A DNA stretch of 64,000 bases from Hymenobacter aerilatus (GCF_022921095.1 NZ_CP095053.1:3390501-3454500), one strand, 5' to 3'; shown: positions 26,861 to 35,609, counted from the stretch's first letter. A program made the numbers and translations. Notes: generated from the sequence alone by a model not told the origin.

Positions 26861-27189
26861 GCGTTGGCATGCCAGACTCTCGCCAGAAAGGTTTGCTGCT
26901 GGCAGGGGCCATCACGAATAACGATATCCGGTAGACTGCGAGCAAGGTAGCCCCGCCACACCTCTTAGCCGGAGACGGCCAGGAAAATAGACATTAAGTA
27001 CCCTGCAGGAGCTAGTTGGCGCCACTGAAGCTGCCCTCTACGCCAGCAGCAATTAGGCAAGACTGGCTGGTGAAGCCAAACCGGCACCGTACGTTACGCT
27101 GAAATTTTCGACTACGTAAGCACGAATATGGGTGCCAAGTGCAGCAGGACCAGCGCAGCACGTGTGCATACCATTGCAGTATAGTAGCG
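26861..27189. other. Intergenic region without a supported gene
   Basis: Only short frames occur. On the minus strand about 38 codons can be read from 27178 to 27060 before a stop, with no recognisable family, so it might be a gene remnant. No repeat or RNA signal is seen. Confidence 0.3.
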
Positions 27190-27813
27190 CTAGGAATAGC
27201 GTCGCCAGACCTTGTACCAGTGCCGATTGGCCGGATAAGTGCGCGTGCGGGGCAAATTGTTAACGAGTAGGGCTACCAGCAACAAAATCAATACCCCCAC
27301 AAATATGGGCACGAGTACGTACCAATAGCCCAAGGCTTTGAGTTGCGGCGAGCCAATGTTGGCAATCAGCGCTGTGGCTCCGCCAGGCGGGTGCAACGTT
27401 TTGGTAATCTGCATACCCACGATAGAGAGCGACACAGCCAGGGCCGACGCCAGCCATAGCTCGTGCGGCACTAGCTGATGGACGCTGACACCAATCAGGG
27501 CGCTGATGACGTGCCCCCCGAGCAGATTACGAGGCTGAGCCAGCGGGCTGTTGATCACGCCATATATCAACACGGAGGAGGCCCCAAACGAGCCTACCAG
27601 CAAAGGAGCATCCGTTAGCGCTAGCACGTACCGGCTGAGCAGCCCAACCAAAGCAATGCCCGCAAAAGAGCCTAGCAGTGTCCACAGATGCTCCTGGGCA
27701 TCAAACAGGGTTTCTTGATAAGCAACCACACGAATGCGGCGAACGTGTCGCTGGAGTCGTTTACGCATGTAGGTAAGAAGGCAGCTATTGCTGCTCTGAG
27801 TAGTGGCCGGCAA
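27190..27813 (-). CDS. HPP family membrane protein
   Basis: An integral membrane protein of up to 207 residues; the ATG at 27768 (MRKRLQRHV) is an alternative start giving 192. Four hydrophobic segments follow a basic N-terminal stretch, and the family signature HPPGGATAL is present, preceded by SPLAQPRNLLGGH. HPP proteins have been linked to nitrite transport in plastids and cyanobacteria, but the role in Bacteroidota is uncertain. It stands divergently to the next outer-membrane gene. Confidence 0.88.
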   Translation of the reverse strand: MPATTQSSNSCLLTYMRKRLQRHVRRIRVVAYQETLFDAQEHLWTLLGSFAGIALVGLLSRYVLALTDAPLLVGSFGASSVLIYGVINSPLAQPRNLLGGHVISALIGVSVHQLVPHELWLASALAVSLSIVGMQITKTLHPPGGATALIANIGSPQLKALGYWYVLVPIFVGVLILLLVALLVNNLPRTRTYPANRHWYKVWRRYS

Positions 27814-28048
27814 AGATACTACTGTCCGACAGGCTAATAGAAACAGTATGCAATACGCAGCAGGAATATGCCGCCATTTGTGCGCCAGCAGGTTGGGCTT
27901 TTCATGTTAGGCGTGCGTAGGTTCCATATCAGCAAATTTGAGTTATGGAATGGGCGCCCGCACTGAAATCGGCCGGTGTTCAACCCAAGTTCCGCTCTGG
28001 ATTTCCTTTTCGCCCTACCTTCGGGGCAAATTAGGTCGAACCAAGTGT

Positions 28049-29290
28049 ATGAAAGTAGATGCGGGCGTACTCGGGGCAGCTTTGCTGGCAGTCGGAAGCA
28101 TACTAGCCACTTTTCCGGCTGCGGCCCAGCAGTTACCAGCCGACTCGCTACGCGGCCGCACAGCAGACGGACAGGTAGCGGAAGCGGATACCAGTCGCTC
28201 GTTTCTCGACCGTGTACTTGATGTGTTTGAGTTTGACCTCAACGAGCCGGCGGTTAAGCAGCGCGGCGCCTACCCTACCCGGCTGGTGCTGGCCCCCATT
28301 CTCTCGTATGCCCCCGAAACCAGTTGGGGTGCGGGGGTAGGAGCCAAGTTTCTCTTCAAGCCTAAGGCGGCCGGAACCGATACCCGGACTTCCAATATTC
28401 CGGTCTCATTTCAGTATACTCTCAATAAGCAGTATATCCTGTACTCGGGCTACACCGTTTTTTTCAACCACGAAAATTACCTGCTGCGCGGCAACCTGCG
28501 ACATTCCAGCTTTCCGCGGCTATTGTACGGTGTGGGCAACAACACGCCCAGCGCCAACGAGGAAATTTATGACTATCGCTACACAGTGATAGAGCCCCTG
28601 CTGCTGCGACGGGTGGTGGGGAGGCTATTTGTGGGTGGCGGCTTTCGCCACGTGCGGGTAAGCGATGTGCAATTGGCCCCGCAAAGTCAGCTGCTCGACG
28701 ACACCGGTCAGCCGCGAGCAACTGGCGCGCTCGGCGCCGTTAGCTCAGGCCTGGAAACGGCCCTCACCTACGACACGCGCGACAACGTGCTCAATGCGCA
28801 GCGAGGCACACTAGCTCAAATCACTCATGGCTGGTATGGTCGGCAATTGGGAGGGCAGTTTCGTTACGAGTTGTCTAAACTCGACGTACGGCAATATTTT
28901 CAGCTTGCGGGCAGCCGTCAGCACGTACTAGCTTATCAGGTGTATGGCTATTTGACTTCTGGCAACGTGCCGCTACTGGAACAAGGGGCCTTAGGGGGGA
29001 GTGAATTGATGCGTGGATACTACGAAGGGCGTTATCTGGACCGTAACTACGCCGCCGTGCAGGTTGAATATCGCCTACCGCTTACTACCCGTTTAGGCCT
29101 AGTGGGTTTCGCCAGCGCCGGCAGGGTAGCCCCGCGCCTGCGCGACTTCAATCTTCGTGGCCTGCACCCGGCAGCGGGGGCAGGCTTGCGCTTCAAGCTG
29201 GTAAAGGCCGAAAACCTAAATCTGCGCTTCGACGCAGCCTTCGGCGACTCAGGCGGCACCTTTTACTTCAATGTAGCGGAGGCATTCTAA
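28049..29290 (+). CDS. Outer-membrane surface-antigen (BamA/TamA-like) barrel protein
   Basis: About 413 residues from the ATG at 28049; an open frame extends upstream to 27938 but would bury the signal peptide (GAALLAVGSILATFPAAAQQ). After a short linker the protein is a beta-barrel of the Omp85 type without visible POTRA domains. Typical elements are YDTRDNVLNAQRGTLAQI, the strand after it, and GGSELMRGYYEGRYLDRNYAAVQVEYRLPL, which resembles the conserved RGxxxGRxxD barrel-lumen motif. The C-terminus ends in an aromatic (VAEAF), as expected for a barrel. Without POTRA domains it probably transports or displays something rather than assembling barrels. Confidence 0.85.
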   Translation: MKVDAGVLGAALLAVGSILATFPAAAQQLPADSLRGRTADGQVAEADTSRSFLDRVLDVFEFDLNEPAVKQRGAYPTRLVLAPILSYAPETSWGAGVGAKFLFKPKAAGTDTRTSNIPVSFQYTLNKQYILYSGYTVFFNHENYLLRGNLRHSSFPRLLYGVGNNTPSANEEIYDYRYTVIEPLLLRRVVGRLFVGGGFRHVRVSDVQLAPQSQLLDDTGQPRATGALGAVSSGLETALTYDTRDNVLNAQRGTLAQITHGWYGRQLGGQFRYELSKLDVRQYFQLAGSRQHVLAYQVYGYLTSGNVPLLEQGALGGSELMRGYYEGRYLDRNYAAVQVEYRLPLTTRLGLVGFASAGRVAPRLRDFNLRGLHPAAGAGLRFKLVKAENLNLRFDAAFGDSGGTFYFNVAEAF

Positions 29291-29423
29291 GCCTGTTCGC
29301 AGCTAGCCGCGCCTGTGTAGAGCGCCTAATCAGCAATATCGACTCAGCTACGCTACGTCTCGCAGCGATGAAGACTTAGCGCAAATGCAGATGATACTCG
29401 TACTACGCGTACTCCAAAAAACA

Positions 29424-29456
29424 AAAAGCCCGTTTCCATAATGGAAACGGGCTTTT
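29424..29456 (-). terminator. Terminator of the tmRNA gene
   Basis: The stem 29424-29439 with 29441-29456 (AAAAGCCCGTTTCC and complement) lies four bases beyond the tmRNA 3' end, followed on the minus strand by a T-rich run. Confidence 0.88.
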
Positions 29457-29459
29457 CTG

Positions 29460-29829
29460 TGGAGTCGCAGGGATTCGAACCCTGGTCCAGACAAGGAAGG
29501 CGTCGGGCTTTCTACGTGTGTATCTATGCTTGGATTGTCGGGGTAGCCCGGGCGCACATCAGGCCTTTGGTCTACCCGTAGATGCAGTTGGGTTTCGCGA
29601 CGTGGTCACACCTCCCACGTTGCTAGCTTTTACTTACGACGCCCCGAGCTCACCCGTGTAAAAGCAGACGGATGCGGGACGATGGCTAATGCTTAGTACC
29701 TAGACTAGGCAGCCATGGCGTAGGAATACTCGCCAGTTATTGTTCGGACGACTTTTTAACGGGAGATTCATCCAACTCCCGACACGCTTACTCGCGACTT
29801 GCACAAGCTGTCAATTCCATGTCGACCCC
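29460..29829 (-). ncRNA. ssrA: Transfer-messenger RNA (tmRNA)
   Basis: Rescues stalled ribosomes and tags unfinished proteins for proteolysis. The acceptor stem pairs GGGGTCG (29823-29829) with CGACTCC (29461-29467), the T-arm GGTTCGAATCC is present, and the 5' region reads GACATGGAATTGACAG, as in other tmRNAs. The tag is encoded at 29734-29705 and reads GEYSYAMAA followed by TAG. The CCA end is not encoded: after the discriminator A (29460) the sequence is CAG. The D-arm analogue, several pseudoknot-like hairpins and a downstream terminator complete the picture at about 370 nt. Confidence 0.96.
29705..29734 (-). other. tmRNA tag reading frame (GEYSYAMAA, stop TAG)
   Basis: Nine codons from GGC at 29734-29732 to GCC, then TAG at 29707-29705. 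The ending YAMAA fits the hydrophobic C-terminal degron read by ClpXP. Confidence 0.88.
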
Positions 29830-29868
29830 AGATTAGAAAGAACGGTATCCGCCGCAAGAGGCGGGGCG

Positions 29869-29876
29869 CAAATGTA
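29869..29876 (-). promoter_or_regulatory. -7 box of ssrA
   Basis: TACATTTG on the minus strand is an exact TAnnTTTG match about 40 bases before the mature tmRNA 5' end. A small hairpin in the leader would be removed by processing. No good -33 box is visible. Confidence 0.5.
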
Positions 29877-29920
29877 CGCGGATTAGTTAGAAAACGTTGT
29901 GACGGGGCAAATTTGTTCCC

Positions 29921-30007
29921 GTTTGTCATTCCGAGTGCAGCGAGGAATCTGAGTGAGACGTTACTATCTTCTGCCTCGGATTCCTCGCCGCGCTCGGAAT
30001 GACAAAC
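29921..30007. repeat. Dispersed inverted-repeat element, variant copy R4
   Basis: Arms 29921-29949 and 29979-30007 (29 bases, two mismatches) carry GTCATTCCGAGTGC and GAGGAATC, a recognisable sub-family of the GTCATCCTGAGC repeats. Unlike the others it lies between divergent genes, in the ssrA-dnaX promoter region, so it cannot serve as a terminator for either gene. Confidence 0.85.
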
Positions 30008-30042
30008 ACCGCTTCCGACTTCCAAACCCCACCTTTTCGGGG

Positions 30043-30050
30043 TATCTTTG
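30043..30050 (+). promoter_or_regulatory. -7 box of dnaX
   Basis: TATCTTTG is an exact TAnnTTTG match 12 bases before the ATG, predicting a very short leader. The -33 region is not clear. Confidence 0.5.
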
Positions 30051-30062
30051 TAGGATAGCACT

Positions 30063-32198
30063 ATGGAGAATTTCGTTGTTTCGGCCCGGAAATACCGTCC
30101 GGCCACGTTTCGGAGCGTGGTGGGGCAGCAGCACGTTACCACTACCTTACAAAATGCCATTGCTTCGCAGCATTTGGCGCAGGCCTTCCTGTTTTGCGGG
30201 CCGCGGGGGGTAGGCAAAACCACTTGCGCCCGCATCCTGGCCAAGACCATCAACTGCGAGTTTGTGGAGGAGCACGTCCGTAAGGGCCGCTCGGTGGCGG
30301 AGCTGGTGGCGGCTGGTCGGCAGGACATTATCCCCGACTCGGTGCTCAACTCCCCTACCCCCGATGCGCCCACCGAGCTGGAAGCCTGCGGCAAGTGCTC
30401 GTCGTGCCGGGCATTTCAGGAAAACGCTTCCTTCAACGTGCATGAGCTGGACGCGGCTTCCAACAACTCGGTGGAGGATATCCGCTCGCTGGTGGAGCAG
30501 GTGCGCTATGCGCCGCAGCAGGGCCGCTTCAAGGTGTACATCATCGACGAAGTGCACATGCTTTCGAATGCGGCCTTCAACGCGTTTCTGAAGACGCTGG
30601 AGGAGCCGCCGGGCTATGCCATCTTTATTCTGGCTACCACCGAGCGCCACAAGATTATCCCTACCATCCTGTCGCGTTGCCAGATCTTCGACTTCAACCG
30701 GATTCGGGTAGAGGACATTCGCGGGCATTTGCGTTACGTAGCCACTCAGGAGAAAATCCAGGCCGAAGACGACGCCCTGCATCTGCTGGCGCAAAAGGCC
30801 GATGGCGGTCTGCGCGATGCGCTGAGCATGTTTGACCAGATGGTGACCTTCGCCGGCCACGACCTAAGCTACAAGGACGTGGTGCAGAACCTGCACATTC
30901 TGGATTACGAGTACTATTTCCGGTTGGTAGACGCGCTCTTGAGTGAAAACCTATCGCAAACGCTGCTGCTGCTGGATGAGGTGATGCAAAACGGTTTCGA
31001 CCTGCACAACTTTGTGGTGGGCGCGGCCGAGCACCTGCGCGGCCTGCTGGTATGCAAAGACCCCGTAACGGTGCAGTTGCTGGAAGTATCGGAAGGCATT
31101 CGGCAGAAGTATGTGCAGCAGGCCCAGGCCGCGCCGCTGGCGTTTCTGCTGTCGGCTCTAAACTTGGTGAGCCAATGCGACCGGGAGTTCAAGCAGGCCA
31201 AAAACCAGCGCCTGCACGTGGAGCTGACGCTGATGAAGCTGGCCTACCTCAACGGCGCCGTGCAGTTTGCCCGCGACTTGAGTGGCCCCGCCGCTAACGG
31301 TGAGGCGAAAAAAAAAAGTAGTGCCGCAGCCCCGCCTACCCCAGTAGCAACTGAAGGTTCCTTAGTCGCAACTGGCACCGCCGAAGCGCCCGCAGCATAT
31401 GTTCAGGCCGTTGCGCCAACGACGCGCCCCCTACCCCCGCCTACCACAACTGCGGCCCATGCAGCGCCGCCTACCCCGGCAATCGTGTCTGGCCCTGCTG
31501 ACCCGCAACCCATTGTGCCAGTGGAAAGCGGCGTGGAGGAGCTGCACGACACGCCTAGCATTGAGGACGAAACGGCTGATGTTCCCAACCCTACCCGTCA
31601 GTTTCGCGATACGCAGCCGCACGTGGAGGTAGGGCGCCCCAGCTTTGAGGGGCACGAACCCGCACCCGGCCTACCCCTCCCCCCGGTTACGCGCCCTAGC
31701 GGCCCAATTCAGTCGAAGGTACCCAGTTTGCCTAGCCTGTCGGCCTTGAAAGCAAAGGTAGCCCAACAGGCTAGCACTACGAAAGCAGCCCCTACCCTCG
31801 ACGTAGAACCTACCGCCGTGGATGGCCTACCGCCAGTGGATGCCGAGGTGCTACACCGCGTGTGGAATGAGCTGAAGGAAGAGCGCAAGGCCCAGGAACG
31901 GATGAGCGAGTACATGGTGCTTAACCGCCCTGTGCAGGCCAATGAGCGGCACGTGATTGAGTTGATTGTGGATAATCCCGTGCAGGTGGACCAATTCAAC
32001 GAGTTCCGGGCGGAGCTGCTCACGGAGCTACGGCGGCGCACGGGCTACCCCCGCCTCACGGTGCAGGTAGGCGTGGCCCCGCAAGCCCAGACGGCCCGCA
32101 AGCTCTACACCTCCTCCGATAAGTTTGAGTATCTGGCCGAGAAGTTTCCAATGCTGCACGAGATGAAGCAGCGCTTGGGTTTGGACACGGACTTTTGA
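30063..32198 (+). CDS. dnaX: DNA polymerase III subunits gamma and tau
   Basis: The clamp-loader ATPase of the replisome. The 711-residue tau form has Walker A GPRGVGKTT (46-54), four zinc-binding cysteines (C65, C109, C112, C115), Walker B VYIIDEVHM (D162, E163) and the sensor 1 region LATTERHKIIPTILSRCQ. The collar domain ends near residue 410. A Pro/Ala/Thr-rich linker (about 420-590) then leads to a C-terminal alpha/beta domain. The first zinc Cys is separated from the others by about 43 residues, longer than the roughly ten in E. coli. A run of ten A at codons 416-419 allows production of a short gamma form (see that entry). Confidence 0.97.
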   Translation: MENFVVSARKYRPATFRSVVGQQHVTTTLQNAIASQHLAQAFLFCGPRGVGKTTCARILAKTINCEFVEEHVRKGRSVAELVAAGRQDIIPDSVLNSPTPDAPTELEACGKCSSCRAFQENASFNVHELDAASNNSVEDIRSLVEQVRYAPQQGRFKVYIIDEVHMLSNAAFNAFLKTLEEPPGYAIFILATTERHKIIPTILSRCQIFDFNRIRVEDIRGHLRYVATQEKIQAEDDALHLLAQKADGGLRDALSMFDQMVTFAGHDLSYKDVVQNLHILDYEYYFRLVDALLSENLSQTLLLLDEVMQNGFDLHNFVVGAAEHLRGLLVCKDPVTVQLLEVSEGIRQKYVQQAQAAPLAFLLSALNLVSQCDREFKQAKNQRLHVELTLMKLAYLNGAVQFARDLSGPAANGEAKKKSSAAAPPTPVATEGSLVATGTAEAPAAYVQAVAPTTRPLPPPTTTAAHAAPPTPAIVSGPADPQPIVPVESGVEELHDTPSIEDETADVPNPTRQFRDTQPHVEVGRPSFEGHEPAPGLPLPPVTRPSGPIQSKVPSLPSLSALKAKVAQQASTTKAAPTLDVEPTAVDGLPPVDAEVLHRVWNELKEERKAQERMSEYMVLNRPVQANERHVIELIVDNPVQVDQFNEFRAELLTELRRRTGYPRLTVQVGVAPQAQTARKLYTSSDKFEYLAEKFPMLHEMKQRLGLDTDF
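31308..31321 (+). promoter_or_regulatory. Predicted frameshift or slippage site in dnaX
   Basis: Ten consecutive A (31308-31317) are followed by GTAG. In frame zero they encode KKK-S; after a -1 ribosomal shift, or one extra A added by RNA polymerase, the next codons are AAG and TAG. The product would stop after residue 419, just past the collar domain, as gamma does in E. coli and Thermus. Confidence 0.65.
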
Positions 32199-32212
32199 TC
32201 ATGGATTCTGGT

Positions 32213-32384
32213 GGATTGGTCGGATTTTGTAGACGACACTATCTACTGTCATCCTGAGCGGAGCGAAGGACCTTCTCACGACAGAACGACAAGCGTATCA
32301 ACGACTCGTTCACGCGTGGTAAGGTCCTTCGCTCTGCTCAGGATGACAGGTAGGGAAACACCATCCACAAAATCCGACCAATCC
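32213..32384. repeat. Dispersed inverted-repeat element R5 nested in a larger inverted repeat
   Basis: The family arms are 32246-32274 and 32321-32349 (29 bases, one mismatch) with the conserved 46-base core. Outside them, 32213-32230 and 32367-32384 form a further perfect 18-base inverted pair (GGATTGGTCGG and complement). The whole can fold into one long hairpin ending dnaX transcription. Confidence 0.88.
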
Positions 32385-32481
32385 GGAAAATCAGCTCGAA
32401 TCTGTGATCAGAAGCTCCTGGCTCTATACATAAAATTTCGCACTTCGCGGGCGCGGCAGGGTATTTCGGGGACGGTTGGGC

Positions 32482-32512
32482 TTTTTATTCCAAAACAGGC
32501 CCCCTATCTTTG
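32482..32512 (+). promoter_or_regulatory. Promoter of the M16 protease gene
   Basis: TATCTTTG (32505-32512) is an exact -7 match. A TTTT stretch at 32482-32486 sits at about the right distance for a degenerate -33 box. The GTG start lies 29 bases further on. Confidence 0.45.
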
Positions 32513-32541
32513 ATTTCTTAAGTCCTCCGCACCGTCTTCCT

Positions 32542-35505
32542 GTGAAAAAACCCCTTCTACTAGTACTTCCGGCCCTTGCTACCCTGGGTTTCACCCAATG
32601 CCAATCCAGCAAGCCGGCCACCACTGCCACCGCCACCGAAGCCCCCGCTACCACCGCGAAGCAGAAAGAGTACAAGTACGAAACGGTAGAAGGCGACCCG
32701 CTGAAAGCCCGTATTTACACCCTGGATAACGGCCTGACGGTCTACCTCTCCGACTACGACGACGCCCCGCGCATCCAGACCTATTTGGCCGTGCGTGCTG
32801 GCTCCAAAAATGACCCGCACAACGCTACCGGCCTGGCCCACTACCTGGAGCACATGGTGTTCAAGGGCACCTCTAAGCTGGGCACGCAAAACTGGCAGGC
32901 CGAAAAACCGGAGCTGGATAAGATTGAGGCCCTCTACGAGCAGTACCGTGCCACCCGCGACGCCGGCCAGCGCAAAAAACTCTACCACCAGATCGACTCC
33001 GTATCGAGCGTAGCGGCTAAGCTGGCCGTGGCTAATGAGTACGATAAAGTGATGGGCGCTATTGGCTCGAAGGGCTCCAACGCCTACACTTCGGTGGAGC
33101 AAACGGTGTATCAGGAAGACATTCCGAGCAACCAGATTGAGAAGTGGGCCGCCATCCAGAGCGAGCGACTAAAGGAGATGGTGCCGCGCCTGTTTCACAC
33201 AGAGCTAGAGGCGGTATACGAGGAGAAAAACCGCACCCTCGACAACGATTTTTCCAAGGAGTACCAGGCGCTGAACGCCGGCCTTTACCAGAAGCACGAG
33301 TACGGTACCCAGACGACCATCGGCACGATTGAGCACTTGCAAAATCCGTCGATTACGGAGATTAAGAAGTATTTCGGGCAATACTACGTACCTAACAACG
33401 TAGCGCTGGCCTTGAGCGGCGACTTGGATTACGACCAGACCATCCGTCTAATCGATCAGTATTTTGGGCAGTTGGAGCGCAAGCCGGTGCCAGCGTTTGA
33501 GCCTGCGAAGGAAGCACCCATCACTACCCCACTGGTGAAGGAAGTGGTAGGGCCGTCGGCTGAAAACGTGATGCTGGGTTTCCGCTTTCCCGGTATTACG
33601 ACCAACGACGCGCTGGTGCTGCGCATGATCGATAAGATCCTGACCAACGGCCAGGCCGGCCTCATCGACCTCGACCTGAATCAGCAGCAGAAAGTGTTGC
33701 AGGCCTCGTCGTTCACGGATTTGAACGATGACTATTCCTCGCACATCATGTATGCTACCCCGCGTCAGGGCCAGACGCTGGACCAGGTGAAGGCGCTGCT
33801 GCTAGGCGAGCTGATCAAGGTGAAGAAGGGCGACTTCCCCGAGTGGCTAATTCCGGCCATCATCAACAACGAGGAGCTGCAACGCACCAAGAGCTACGAG
33901 GACAACGAGGCTCGCGCTGGCGCTTTCGTGGCGGCATTCGTTGCTCGCCAAGATTGGAAAGACTACCTCAAGCAGTTCGACGATTTCGCCAAGATCAAGA
34001 AGGAAGACGTAGTGCGCGTGGCCAACCAATATTACCAGAACAACTACGTGGTAGTATACAAGCGCACTGGCCAGGACAAAACCACCGAGAAGGTAATAAA
34101 GCCATCCATTACGCCGGTACCCGTCAATCGCGACGCCGCTTCTGACTTCTATAAGCAAGTAACGGCCATGCAGTCGCCGGCACTGGAGCCGGTGTTTGTG
34201 GACTACAAGAAGGATATTCAGGAGGTGAAGCTCAACTCGGGCGTGCTGGTGTTCTACACCCGCAACGCCGAGAACAACCTCTTCAACCTGTACTACGTGC
34301 TCGACATGGGTACCAACGCCGACCCGCGCCTGGGCTTGGCTACCGACTACCTACAATACCTCGGCACCGATAAGTACACAGCCGCCCAGTTGCAGCAGGA
34401 GTTCTACAAGCTGGGCTGCTCGTTCTCGGTGAGCAGCGGGCAAGACCGCACATTTGTAAGCCTCTCCGGCCTCGACAGCAACATGGAGCCGGCTTTACAG
34501 CTGTTTGAGAGTCTGTTGCGCGCCCCCAAGGCCGATGCAGAAGCCCTGAAAAACATGGTAGCCGGCACGTTGAAAGCCCGTCAGGACGCCAAGCTGAACA
34601 AGAATGTGATTCTGCAACAGGCCATGGTGAACTACGCCAAGTATGGCCCCAAGAATCCGTTTACCACTCAGCTAAGCGAAAAGGAACTGAAGGCGCTGAA
34701 GCCACAGGATCTGATTAGCCGCATTCAGCAGTTGACCGGTTACCAGCACCGGGTATTGTACTACGGTCCACAGCCTACCGACAAGGTGGTAGCCGTATTG
34801 AACGCCGATCATAAAACGCCCGCTACCCTCAAGCCCGTACCAGCCGACAAGGACTTTGCGGAGCAGCCCATGAACCAGCGCCAAGTGTACTGGGTGGACT
34901 ACAACATGGTGCAGGCCGAAATCCTGTTCCTGACCAAGGGCGACGCTTACGACAAAGCGCTGGTGCCCACGGTGAGCCTGTATAACGAGTATTTCGGTGG
35001 GTCGATGGGGAGCATTGTGTTTCAGGAGCTGCGCGAGAGCAAGGCGCTGGCATACTCGGCCTCGTCGCGCTATGCAAGTGCCGATAAGCTGGGCCGCTCC
35101 AACTACATCACCTCCTACATCGGCACGCAGAGCGACAAGCTGCCTGAGGCGATGGCCGGTATGGAAGTACTGCTGAACGACATGCCCGCAGCCGAAGCCA
35201 ACTTGGTAATTGCCAAGAACGCCATTCGCAACAGCATTGCCACGGAGCGCATCACGAAGTCGAATATCCTGATGAGCTACGAGCGCGCCAAGCGCCTCGG
35301 TCTCGACTACGATGTGCGCCGCGACGTGTATGAGAAAACCTACAATATGAGCTTTGACGACTTGAAGAAGTTTCAGGAGGCCAAGGTGAAAGGCCAGAAC
35401 CAAACCATTCTCGTTATCGGCTCCAAAGACCGTTTGAATTTCAAGGAGCTTGCTAAATACGGCAAGGTTCAACAACTTACCCTCAAAGAGATTTTTGGGT
35501 ATTAA
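32542..35505 (+). CDS. M16 family zinc metallopeptidase, lipoprotein
   Basis: A pitrilysin/insulinase-type protease of about 987 residues. The GTG at 32542 places a lipoprotein signal (VKKPLLLVLPALATLGFTQC) at the N-terminus; the longer frame to 32476 would hide it. The inverted zinc motif HxxEH is HYLEH (H100, E103, H104), with the distal Glu in EAVYEEKNR. The second half repeats the fold without the zinc motif but keeps the substrate-clamp Arg/Tyr region (FQELRESKALAYSASSRY), as in two-domain M16 enzymes. It probably degrades peptides in the periplasm. Hairpin repeats flank the gene on both sides. Confidence 0.94.
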   Translation: MKKPLLLVLPALATLGFTQCQSSKPATTATATEAPATTAKQKEYKYETVEGDPLKARIYTLDNGLTVYLSDYDDAPRIQTYLAVRAGSKNDPHNATGLAHYLEHMVFKGTSKLGTQNWQAEKPELDKIEALYEQYRATRDAGQRKKLYHQIDSVSSVAAKLAVANEYDKVMGAIGSKGSNAYTSVEQTVYQEDIPSNQIEKWAAIQSERLKEMVPRLFHTELEAVYEEKNRTLDNDFSKEYQALNAGLYQKHEYGTQTTIGTIEHLQNPSITEIKKYFGQYYVPNNVALALSGDLDYDQTIRLIDQYFGQLERKPVPAFEPAKEAPITTPLVKEVVGPSAENVMLGFRFPGITTNDALVLRMIDKILTNGQAGLIDLDLNQQQKVLQASSFTDLNDDYSSHIMYATPRQGQTLDQVKALLLGELIKVKKGDFPEWLIPAIINNEELQRTKSYEDNEARAGAFVAAFVARQDWKDYLKQFDDFAKIKKEDVVRVANQYYQNNYVVVYKRTGQDKTTEKVIKPSITPVPVNRDAASDFYKQVTAMQSPALEPVFVDYKKDIQEVKLNSGVLVFYTRNAENNLFNLYYVLDMGTNADPRLGLATDYLQYLGTDKYTAAQLQQEFYKLGCSFSVSSGQDRTFVSLSGLDSNMEPALQLFESLLRAPKADAEALKNMVAGTLKARQDAKLNKNVILQQAMVNYAKYGPKNPFTTQLSEKELKALKPQDLISRIQQLTGYQHRVLYYGPQPTDKVVAVLNADHKTPATLKPVPADKDFAEQPMNQRQVYWVDYNMVQAEILFLTKGDAYDKALVPTVSLYNEYFGGSMGSIVFQELRESKALAYSASSRYASADKLGRSNYITSYIGTQSDKLPEAMAGMEVLLNDMPAAEANLVIAKNAIRNSIATERITKSNILMSYERAKRLGLDYDVRRDVYEKTYNMSFDDLKKFQEAKVKGQNQTILVIGSKDRLNFKELAKYGKVQQLTLKEIFGY

Positions 35506-35507
35506 TT

Positions 35508-35609
35508 CTGTCATCCCGAGCGGAGCGAAGGACCTTACCACGATAGAACGTGTATCGTGCAACAACGACGCTACCGTGCTAAGGTCCTTCGCTTCGCTCA
35601 GGATGACAG
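35508..35609. repeat. Dispersed inverted-repeat element, copy R6
   Basis: Arms 35508-35536 and 35581-35609 (29 bases, two mismatches) flank a 44-base core more divergent than in other copies. It starts three bases after the M16 stop codon and precedes icd, so it probably terminates the protease transcript. Confidence 0.88.

Noticed and set aside
29465..29485. tRNA gene at the GATTCGAAC motif
   Set aside because: No anticodon arm at tRNA distance; the acceptor partner lies 360 bases away, which together with the coded tag identifies tmRNA.
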